64,000 nucleotides of DNA from Polytrichum commune. Taxonomy: Eukaryota > Streptophyta > Polytrichopsida > Polytrichales > Polytrichaceae. Under the pieces are notes generated by a model that did not search any database, was not told where the DNA came from, and was given only the letters and a program-made list of their open reading frames with translations. Position numbers and translations under genes: made by a program. The stretch is taken from contig OX485809.1 of the NCBI GenBank assembly GCA_950295325.1, positions 29,760,001-29,824,000 on the forward strand, given 5' to 3'. How positions within the stretch are numbered: position 1 is the stretch's first letter; the number at the start of each line of letters is the position of its first letter. Shown here piece by piece: positions 39,967 through 50,000 of the stretch.

Positions 39967-40388
39967 CCTGAGGACAGGGGTGTTTTTTCACAAGGTCCCT
40001 AACATTTCTAGGGACATGTTCATAAAAAAAAACATTTCCAGTGGACGGGTTCTTAGAAAATGAACCGGTTTTGGGACGTGTCAAATTAACTTTGGACGGG
40101 TTCTAAAAATAACATTTTTAAATTTTAAAAATGGTACAAATATCAATTACGTTATGTCATATATGACATGTGAATATAAGCATAATGCAATCAAACCACT
40201 AATACCCAATCAAACTATCAATCTTGAAGTGCTTGATTCACCTGCATACATTAATTCATCAACCACAAAATTTAGAACCTTTTTAACATAATGTCAAAGA
40301 TTGCAATTGAAGGTAAACTTAGTAATTGAATAAGAATTAGTATATACAAACATGTTAAAAAGTTTAAAAATAAAGAGCTACTTACCCT

Positions 40389-40665
40389 TCAAAGAAGTGG
40401 ATGAATTCTCCTATCCTTCATGTTTCTCCAAACAAGCATCACTGCATTCCAATCGACGTTTTCAACTGGAATATTTGCACATGAAATGTGCATCAAAGCA
40501 TCCAAAGTTTCCAACTTCAAACATGTACGTAGATGACTTTTGATTAGGTTTTGTTTAGAAAAACCCCTCTCACATATTGCAGTGCTCACTGGAATCACCA
40601 TAACTCTCCTCCACAAGTTACTCAAACCAGGCCAATTGATTGACCACTCTGGAGTGGTACATGCA
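40389..40665 (-). pseudogene. hAT transposase C-terminal (dimerisation) fragment
   Basis: The frame holds N-W-P-G-L-S-N-L-W-R-R-V-M-V-I-P-V-S-T-A followed by C-E-R-G-F-S-K-Q-N-L-I-K-S and L-E-T-L-D-A-L-M, the conserved block of hAT transposases. No catalytic DDE part is found upstream within the element, so it cannot be active. It belongs to the transposon at 39975-41593. Confidence 0.8.
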
Positions 40666-40970
40666 AACTAATAAATAGACAACGCTTGCACTATCCTTGC
40701 AAAGACAACGCTTCCACCATCTTAGCCACATGTAAGGCTCGAATATCTACTCATACATTGACCCAACAACTTACAAGCTCAACCCTGCAATTTGCTAGGG
40801 TTTAACTCGAATTGACAGAGATTTCCTGCACAACCCTTGAATTTGCACTCAACCCACAACAAAAGAGAGGAATAAGACTCTGAAGATTTAGGATGCTAAT
40901 GAATCAAACATATGCAACTGAAAGCTAAAGCAACTGAGAGACCGGTGAGAGATAACTTGATTGCAATCGT

Positions 40971-41195
40971 CAAATGAACCGGTTGAGTTTGAGAAAACAC
41001 TTGTTGAAGTTCAAGATAGCAGGAGAAGATTGTTCCAGCGGCATTCTTCAACTTCTTGAATTCGAGTTAGTTTCAAATGAACCGGTTGAGTTTGAGAAAA
41101 CACCTGTTGAAGTTCAAGATTGCAGGGGGAGATTGTTCCAGCGGCACTCTCCAACTTCTTGAATTCGAGTTAGTTTCAAATGAACCGGTTGAGTT
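40971..41195. repeat. ~104-bp tandem repeat inside the hAT element
   Basis: AATGAACCGGTTGAGTTTGA recurs at 40971, 41076 and 41179 (spacings 105 and 103). The first two units are complete and nearly identical, the third partial. A single related block lies at 31797. Confidence 0.85.
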
Positions 41196-41601
41196 TGAGT
41201 GACTGAGTCTAGTTCAATTTCTCTGAACTAGTCTGTGGACAAACAGACAAAATGGGGCAGTGGCAGGCTGGCAAATTGGTAATTATAATAGAAAAAACAG
41301 AAATGAACGAAGATAGTAAGATATTGTTGTTTCCAAGTGGCAAGTGCACCAATCACATGCCAACATCTTTCGGGTTATCTTTAATTTATCGATTTGTTTT
41401 TTCCTTTAACCTTTTCATGGACGGGTTGGTTTAGAAATTACCGGTTTTGGGACGGGTTGTTTTTTCTTCAACCTTTCCATGGACGGGTTGGTTTTGAAAT
41501 TACCGGTTTTGGGACGGGTTGCAATTTTTTTTGCCTTTCAATTCGAGGTTTTGGGATGTGGACGGGTAAAAACTTTGTGAAAAAACAGCCCTGCTTGAGG
41601 A

Positions 41602-44600
41602 TACCGGACATGGAATCCCCCCAAAGGGCTTTGAGGTACCCATACAACAAGGTCCAAGGACCCCCCATCATAGTTGGGTGGACTAAGGTGGTGAGCACCA
41701 CGCCGGCCGGTTTACACTATGGATCAATAAGTCGTCTTAGGGTGTTGTAAGAGTGTTGATTGGTTGTTGAACTCGTCCCGGGACCACTTTGGTTTACACC
41801 AAGGAAAAAATGGTAGAGTGATAATGAAGGTCGAGGTCCCCAAAATACATGATTAAGGCCTAATTAATACACTGACATGGTCCAACATGTTTTGCGGTGA
41901 GAGAGGCAAGAGAGGTGGTCTGGTAGGAAAAGGCCAAGGCCCATGGCAGAGAAACGCCGATATAATACATTTTTAATGAATTTCTTTTTGGGGGCTTTAT
42001 ATACAACCTTTCCCACTATGTAAGGCTCACAAGGACCATTTTTCAACATCTATATGATATAATGAATCTGGAGAAGCAAGTCCGCCCTCTATGTGCCTAG
42101 ATCATATCGTAGCCCATGAGACATACCATTTCTTTCATGCCCTACCCCTTAAACTTACTCCCACATGTTTCATCAAACGATGTGGGACATCTAGAACTCA
42201 AGAATTTGAGTACACATGGTGAAGCGGGTTGCAAATAATGCTCAATGTACAACACAAGGTACATGCCACGTGTAAATTACATTGAACATGTACAAATTAA
42301 ATTGCTCATTTTTATAATAAAAAAATGTTGTGAGAAGATTTGCAAACCACATCTTCGACACATTTAACAAGAAGTCAAGACAAGTAAAGCTCAAGAAAAG
42401 ACAAGAAAATGAGCAAACTTGATTTTTTTTTAAATGCCCTTTTTGGGTATACATCAAAAGAAAATCAGCACATTCACTTCTTTTGGTGCATGGTCATTCT
42501 TCTTGGTCAAATCATTCAACAATTTATAATTACCCATAGGGTGCCAATAATCACAACAACTTAGCATTATTTTGGAAATTAATATGCCTTATAATCCATT
42601 CCAATCGTAAATAAACCCCCCATACTATTATTGGGCATTTGTGAATATCATAACCGTAACATGCCCAAATCAAGTCACGTAAGTGCACAAGATCTACAAC
42701 CAATCAAAACATTTAGACCCATGTACTTGGACATGTTGAGAGCAAGCTACCATAGGAAGAGTTAACAATTTACTATATGTTCTCTCTTATGAAAACATGT
42801 TTCTATCATCCCCCTTAAGAATAGGTAATTAGCACACCCAATATGTGCTTTGGGATGGGAAAGATATGGGATGGAATCTCTCCCCACACATGCACCCGCA
42901 TATCATTAAAAAAAATCAATAATCCACAACAGTCTTTATTTTCAAGCATCTCCAAGTCTTCCCAAATACGGAACTAAAAACCCTTGATGTTGTGCTCGAG
43001 TATAAAACACTAAAACACCAATACATTGCAACATTGAAAGTGTTAATTATTGGGTCTATCTACTCAAGTTGACATGACATCCATGCAATGTTCAACAATG
43101 AAGTCTTCAACACTTATCAAATGCCATTTTGGCCGTTAGAAAAGTTTTTTTTTGGGCACTTCACAAAAATGTGCTATGCAAAGTTTCCACCAGTCACAAT
43201 GAAGGCCTCTCCAAAAATTGTTTGTCACAAAATTCTAGTAGGTACGACATCATAAATCTACACAATCAATCATATATAACTTTGGGAAATGATTATAGCT
43301 TTTGTACATAAGTCTAATCGTTATTTGTGTGGTTTGTGCACCTAATAGGAAAGAAATCGGAATTTTGATGAGACCTATGAGGAATGACACATGAGCATCA
43401 ATGCTATGAGGAAGGCATGTGCTACATACATTAATGTTCACCTTGTGTGGCCACTAACAAACAACTCTACTCCAAAGAAGACAAAGGGTTGGTAGTCGAG
43501 CCAAAGCCACAAACGATCTATAGGCATGACAACAACTCAACTCAACTTTGGGTGGCGGCAGAGACAATTTTTAAATTGTGTCAAGAAAGATCTTAAAGTC
43601 CCAAGCACATGACAACTTTGTGAAGTGATGAAAGCTTCTCTGAATCCTTAAGATGGGTGGGTAGATCATGTAATTAATTATATGATTCGATCACTATATT
43701 CCAAATGTTGAGAAAATTATAAGATTATAAGAACACATGCACAAACAACCTCAAACAGAGAGCAATTATAGAGTTGAACCCACCCATTGAACTATGACAT
43801 TCCGCCAATAACCCCAAAGTTGTATGGTTGGGATCCTACCCTCTCCATGTCATGTCCAATAGATACAAATGTCACTAGAAATTAGGAAGAGCAATCGATC
43901 ACAAAACCAAGTACATCAAACCATGAAACAACATTATCTAACACACTTGATAAGGAGACATATATAATTTAACTAATATTGATGAGAAAAGAACAAGTAT
44001 GGACCACTACAATGTTCTCCATGACCCATCCAAAAGAAGTGCCAAACTTGCGAATTGCTTGTGGACATCTTGCAAAATTAATGTATGCAAACCGCAATAG
44101 CATGCAACAATTGCAAACAAAGAGAGAATTCACTCACTTGTTGGGTGTCACCCCCCCCCCCACCCACCCACCACCTCACATACTCCCACTTGCCACCTTC
44201 CCAAATCGTCTCCCCTCACATGTGGGCACCAACCAACACCATAAGCATTGATGACATCAACCTGCCCACCTCACATCCACATGGCTTCTTGCTAGCCATT
44301 TTATCGCCCAAAACCTCACACCCTCCAAGAAAACCAATTTTTTTCCTCTCAATGTTATTCCACGGTGCTCCCCCCCCCCCCCCCCCGGCTAATGCACAAG
44401 GAGACACACTACCTACTTATTACCAAACACAAAACATACCTAAATAAAGGAGTCCAATGTGATGCCCTAACACTAACCCCACTCCTTGCAAAGCTCCTTA
44501 CTTTCTCAAGCCCCCCCCCTTGAAACCCTAGGGGACATCTCCCATGTGATTTCGTCTATCCTCAATTCTTTACAAAAGTCAACAATTATTCATTCATTCT

Positions 44601-45772
44601 CCATAATTGAGGTGCAAGATATTGTATATGATTTTTCATATCCAGCCCTTTATGTTCATAATATTTTATATGTATCACTATGGTAATCATATGATATGAT
44701 GTAAAATGCTATATTACATATAATCATGTTTTGTACACCCAAAGCACCTTATATTATATATAATTATTTTACAAAATTTATCGACGATTAAAATTTGAGA
44801 CCTTATATTTCATTGCACAAAGTTTTTATGTTTTTCGCCAATGCCCTCCACAAGGTGGGGTGTGGGGATGGTATCCTTTAGTTGAAGCCCACATTTTTTT
44901 TGGGTAACCCACGAACATATGCTAAAGTTTGTGAGAATGGACCATTGAATAACATTATGTTATGCATGCAATAATTAGAATGCAAATCTAAGAAAGAAAA
45001 AAGACATATTTAACTAGTCACATGCTTAGTACACCACCTTACTCTCTACATGATTTTGTTTTTGAAAAGTGCTAAACTATTTCATGTGGATAGTTTTTTT
45101 GACAAAAACCACAACAAACAAATTAAAAAAAATAACGCCTTTATTTAGGTACCAACATGAATGTGAGTCCGTTAGCCATATGTTGATTACGGTTAACCAT
45201 TATGCAGTATAGGGTGTTATGCCTCCTTCAAAAACCACAACAACTCTTATCCTTTGACATATAGAAACACTTCATGCTAAAGTGCCCAAAACTAAGGTAT
45301 GTGGGTGTCAATTGTTTCATTTTTCATGTTCTCCAACCTCTACCAAATAGATTTACACAATTCAATTTGTAGTAGCAATTCTACAATGAAGCATTAAGAA
45401 AGTATACCAGATTGTAAATCGGACCTTCCTTGACTTAGTTATGGTTATCAAAATTCTATGTTTGTTGAATTCTTAGTTGAAGACATAAGTCCTTTCAGTT
45501 GTGTTCACTGTTGAGGTGGAGTAGTTAATACATTATGAAGACGTAGTCCAATCTCTTTCAACCATGTGTCTTTACAATGTTTGTTCTTGGATCCTCACCT
45601 CATTGCATACCAATCAAATATATAGGTGTCCGATTAAGAATAATAACCGAATAACGTCCACATACCTTAGTATGGTAACTTCGCCAAATTCATATTTGTA
45701 GACCAAATGGATTTGCATAGAAGGTGGAAGTTCATCTTCCCAAGTTCATTGTCGTCCATTTAAAAAGCAATG
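41602..45772. other. Intergenic, no supported gene; poly-C runs
   Basis: No domain-bearing frame in about 4.2 kb. Homopolymer C runs are at about 44150-44161 and 44370-44386. The proline-rich frame at 44085-44447 is a product of these C-rich runs. Confidence 0.5.
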
Positions 45773-45996
45773 TCCAGCGGTCGCCTGCTTTACCTTCCGT
45801 GTACGCATGCCTTCGCCATTGTCCCGCGTGTCCCATCATAATTCCGAAGTTTTATCCAGCGGTCGCCCAACGCAGACACTGCTGCACTTCCCTCGCTAAG
45901 TTCAGAAAGTATCCAGCGGTCGCTGTGATTATCCCCAATATAATACCAATAACGTACATCCGACTGCGCTAAATTGAGCGGTTGTCCAGCGGTCGC
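45773..45996. promoter_or_regulatory. Four-copy TCCAGCGGTCGC motif in the E1 promoter region
   Basis: The 12-mer TCCAGCGGTCGC is present exactly four times, at 45773, 45855, 45912 and 45985 (spacings 82, 57, 73). The first and last copies are followed by GCT-TACCTTCCGTGTA. The cluster is about 1.1-1.3 kb before the E1 start codon and just upstream of a CT-rich, leader-like stretch (46018-46060). It may be a transcription-factor site cluster or a decayed minisatellite. Confidence 0.6.
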
Positions 45997-46303
45997 TTGC
46001 TGTACCTTCCGTGTAAAGAGAGTTCTCTTTCTTCGTCTTCTCTTTCAAAGTGTCTCGTCGCTTGTTGCTGTTGTTGGTGTCGTCGTCGTCGTTGTAAACA
46101 TTTGCTTCGCCTTCTTAGGCCTCGGAGGATTTCTTGTGCAAAAATTAGTTAAAGGAATTAGGCTTGCATACTAATCTGCTCGACCTCCATTTTTTTGAAG
46201 CTTCTTGTTCCCTTTTAAATTGCAACAATACTCGGGTAAGGTAAGGAAGATGATCCATCAAGCGAAGAAAGTGATGCAAGTTTTCTTGTTGTGCCTCTGT
46301 GCC

Positions 46304-46960
46304 GAGGATTAGCCCTAATTTCAAGTTCTGCACAGCTGCAGATTTGGTTTGGTTTGGTCTGGTTTGAAGTTGTGTGTGTGGTTATTTGTGGCTGGGGGCG
46401 ATTTGAAATGACGGGAATTGTGTTCTGAGGAATTTTGCCCTAGTTTTTGGTATTGCAGAGCTGCGGGAACTCACTCGGGTTTGAGTTGATTCGAAGCGCT
46501 TTTAAGTGTTGTGTGGTATTTTGGTCTCCGAAAAAGTGGTGGGTGAATGAATTGACGAGAATTCTTTTTTGGATTTTGCGTGAGGAATTTTTCCCTAGTT
46601 TATGGTGTTGCAGAGCTGCGGAAAACCGCTCGGGTTTGGTTTCATTTGATTGATACGGTTTGGTTTTGATTTGGAGTGTGGGCTGGTTGTTTGGAATCCG
46701 AGGAAGTGACGGGAATTTTGTTTAGGGTGTTTGTGGGAGGAATTTTGCCCTAGTTTGTGTTGCTGCAGAGCTGCGGGAAATCGCTCGGGTTTGATTTGGT
46801 TTGGTTTGGATTTATTTGAAGTGTCGGGTGGTTGTTTGGACTCCGAAGAAGTGGCGGGTGAATGAAATGACGGGAATTGCATTCTGGTTTTGTGTGAGGA
46901 ATTTTCCCTAGTTTTTGGTGTTGCAGAGCTCGGGTTTGATTTGGTTAGAATTTGAAGTGC
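46304..46960 (+). repeat. ~155-bp tandem array in the E1 5' leader region
   Basis: The block GAGGAATTTT-CCCTAGTTT...TTGCAGAGCTGCGG begins at 46427, 46582, 46737 and 46896 (spacings 155, 155, 159), with a weaker unit at 46304. Each carries CTCGGGTTTG, TTGGACTCCGAAGAAGTGG-like and GACGGGAATT blocks. Each unit includes a TTGCAG that could serve as a splice acceptor for a leader intron. Confidence 0.85.
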
Positions 46961-47077
46961 TGGGTGGTTCTTTGGACTGCCAGGGGGACTGGGGCAGGAA
47001 AGGAACGGAACGGAAAAGATTGTTGATTAGGCATTCGAAGGCGGATGTGAAGAATCATTAGCCCTACGGATTCGAGA

Positions 47078-50000
47078 ATGGTAACCATGGACGTGGACAA
47101 TGCGCCAGCGGACGGAGGAGGCATAATCAACGTGGCGACAGTGTCAGCTCCGTCCATGAAGGAGACGAACGAGCTGCGGTACTCGCGGCTAATCCACACA
47201 TTAGGCAGGGAGGCAGTTAGCTCGCTGCAGCACAGCCGAGTGCTGATTGTAGGTTGCAAGGGGGTGGGAGCTGAGGTGGCGAAGAATCTGGTGATGTCAG
47301 GTGTGCAAGGGTTAGGGTTGGTGGATGATGAACCAGTTGCCATAGCCGATCTCGGGGCACAGTTTCTCCTCAGTGGTGCTGACGTGGGACGAAACCGGGC
47401 AGTTGCCACAGCACACAAATTGAAGGAGAGCATCAGCCCATCCATTGAGATTGTGACCTTGACATCCGGCCATGCGTTGGAGAGTGCAGTGGGGAGCTAT
47501 GGTGCTATGGTGGCCACTGTGGGCACATTACCAGAGTTAATCAGATGGAACTCCATATGTCGCTCCTTGGGTGTTCCGTTTGTGGCAGCCATTTGTCGTG
47601 GTGTGTTTTCATCTGTGTTTGTGGATTTTGGAGATGATTTCTCCATTCTGGATGAAACAGGGGAGCCTCCGGGGGTGATTCTGGTGGAGGGCATTACACA
47701 GGACTTTCCTGCCACGGTGACAGTTGTCGAGGAGCAGAGGCATGGCCTTGAGGATGGAGACGAGGTGGTGTTTAATGGGATTAAGGGAATGGAGGACTTG
47801 AATCGGTCGACACCGTATGCAATTACAGTGGCAGGAGTGAATTCTTTCACCATACAGGAGGACACACGATCTTATGGCCGGTATTTGTCAGGTGGGTATT
47901 TCAGTAAGGTGAAGACATCCAAGAGAGTGGAATTTATGTCTCTGGAAAGGGCGCTGGTGGCTCCAAAGTTCTGTGTTAGTGACCCTGTGAAAGAATCCCG
48001 AGCATTACACCTGCATGTTGCCTTTCAAGCTGTGGATGAGTTTGAGAGACGACGACGACATCATCATCATAATGGGGAGAATAATCCATCACCATCATCA
48101 TCATCCTCAAGTGCTGCTGCTATTAGCTCTGACCAATTGCACGAGGTTGTAGCATTGGCTCGCGAAATTTGGACAAACTTAGATGTTGTGGGTGTTGGGA
48201 AGGGGAATGCTAGCAATGGTAGCTTCTCAATGGAAGAGTCAGCTGAAGCGGCGGAGGAAGAGGAGCCGGCTGAGGTTGTTTTGAAAACTCTTGGGGAAAG
48301 AGAACAGGGCCTGAATGAAGAGAGAGGAGCTGGATGTAGCGGTGTAAACAGTAGCATAGATGGCATGGCGGCAGCAGCAGCCGCCGCTACGGGGGTGATT
48401 TTGGGCAATTCACAGGCTGGACCATCATCATTTCGGAAGAAGATTGACATAGACGAGGAGTTTGTACGACTTCTTGCACAAGGTGCACATGTTGAACTGT
48501 GTCCTGTAGCTGCTGTAACTGGCGGCATTGCTGCCCAGGAGGCCATGAAGGTACCTTTTAAATTTTCCTATGTGCAACCTAGGGGAGCAGCCATCCATCT
48601 GTCGATCTCTGATGATGAAAGTTTGTTCTGGCCGACTGCTGGTGTGTCCAACATGTTCGTAGCAGTGATGATGGTTCTCACCAGCAATCAATCCTCCACT
48701 TCCATGGGCTTTTAAAATCTCTCAAGGGGAGTTGGATAGAACATCAATTATTGCACAGCAGACAAAACTTGATCACTATGGTTGGTTGGGTTTTAAACAC
48801 TTCTCTACGGAGCCTTCTCCCCTGTCACGTCATGCATAGGCAAGTCAGAAGGAGTTTCCACAACTCTCTTGCAATCTCTTTACATATTGAGGGCCACAAT
48901 CCATAAATTCAGGATTTTTGTTATGCCCCACTTCTCATTGTGTTTGATTTGGCATTGACAGGGACTGTCAAGGGTTTTCACCCCACTACAACAGTGGCTA
49001 TACTTTGATGCTGTGGAGTGCCTTCCGGCTGCACCACTTCCTTCAGAGGACACCGCCCCTTGTGGGTCTCGTTATGATGACCAGATATCCTTGCTAGGCC
49101 GAGCATTTCAGGAGAAGCTTGGGTCCCTTCAGGTGTGTGTGTCTTTGAAGAAGATGTCTCTTTGTTACAATAACAGTTTCCATTATGACAATTGCAGTCT
49201 ATATCTGAATACCTACTCTGACGGTCATTAGGCAACCTTCTCTGTGATGGAACATGGAGACTCAGACTTCAGATTTGTAGGAAGTTTTAGCATTCAAATG
49301 ATTGTGGTGGCCATTCATAGGGTTGGTTGCTGATTTAGTTTGAGTGTGTGCAGTGGCTTGTCGTGGGGGCAGGTGGACTTGGTTGTGAAGCGTTGAAGAA
49401 CTTGGTAATGATGGGTGTGGGCTGTAGCTCAAATGGCAGCATCACAATCACAGACATGGATGTAGTTTCCAAGCCCAACCTGGTTGATCAACTCCTTTAT
49501 CAGCTTGAGGATGTCGATCGTGCAAAGGCGCCGGCAGCTGCAAGAGCTTTGCGAACAATCAATCCTTCTGCTCAGATTCATGCACTGCAGGTAGTCTGTT
49601 CTTCCTCCCCATCACATCCCTTTTAAAGATTTCTCAGCTGTCTTCCAAGGTCTGGTTCTATTGGGTGGGAGACCATAATGTCCAACACTAGTGCAGGTTC
49701 CATCTAGTGTGATGTATTGTAGGTGTGAACACAGGCACATGCACTGTTAGGTGAGTCTACAGGCACTGATATTCTCATCAGAGGTTTTTTATCCGTGAGT
49801 GAACCTGCAAATGTGCAGGAAAGGTTTGACCCAGAGACGGAGACTATTTTTGACTCTTCATTCTTCAACTCAATAGCAGGTATATTAAGCACAGAAAGTC
49901 TGGTTAGCACATAAAGCTTGATGATGAATATCACTGAAAAGTCATTTAATGTCTGAGGCCACAGTTGCAATGTCTTGGGGATGATGGATATTTGGGTTGG

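Larger units (their letters stand above)
39975..41593 (-). mobile_element. hAT-superfamily transposon, degenerate, with 8-bp target duplication
   Basis: Ends are CAGGGGTGTTTTTTCACAAG (39975 on) and the complement of the right end, CAGGGCTGTTTTTTCACAAA (to 41593). CAGGG tips are typical of hAT elements. The flanks CCTGAGGA (39967-39974) and CTTGAGGA (41594-41601) form an 8-bp duplication with one mismatch, the hAT size. On the minus strand about 40665-40389 encodes the hAT C-terminal dimerisation domain (P-V-S-T-A-I-C-E-R-G-F-S-K-Q-N, L-E-T-L-D-A-L-M). The rest of the transposase is missing. A GGACGGGTTGGTTTTGAAAT-type unit is repeated at 41417-41520. Confidence 0.9.

Noticed and set aside
44085-44447. 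Proline-rich protein
   Set aside because: Produced by poly-C runs.
48551-48715. E1 exon 1 read-through to the stop at 48715
   Set aside because: The GTACCT donor after A-M-K and acceptor at 48961 restore the conserved E1 sequence; the read-through has no family match.
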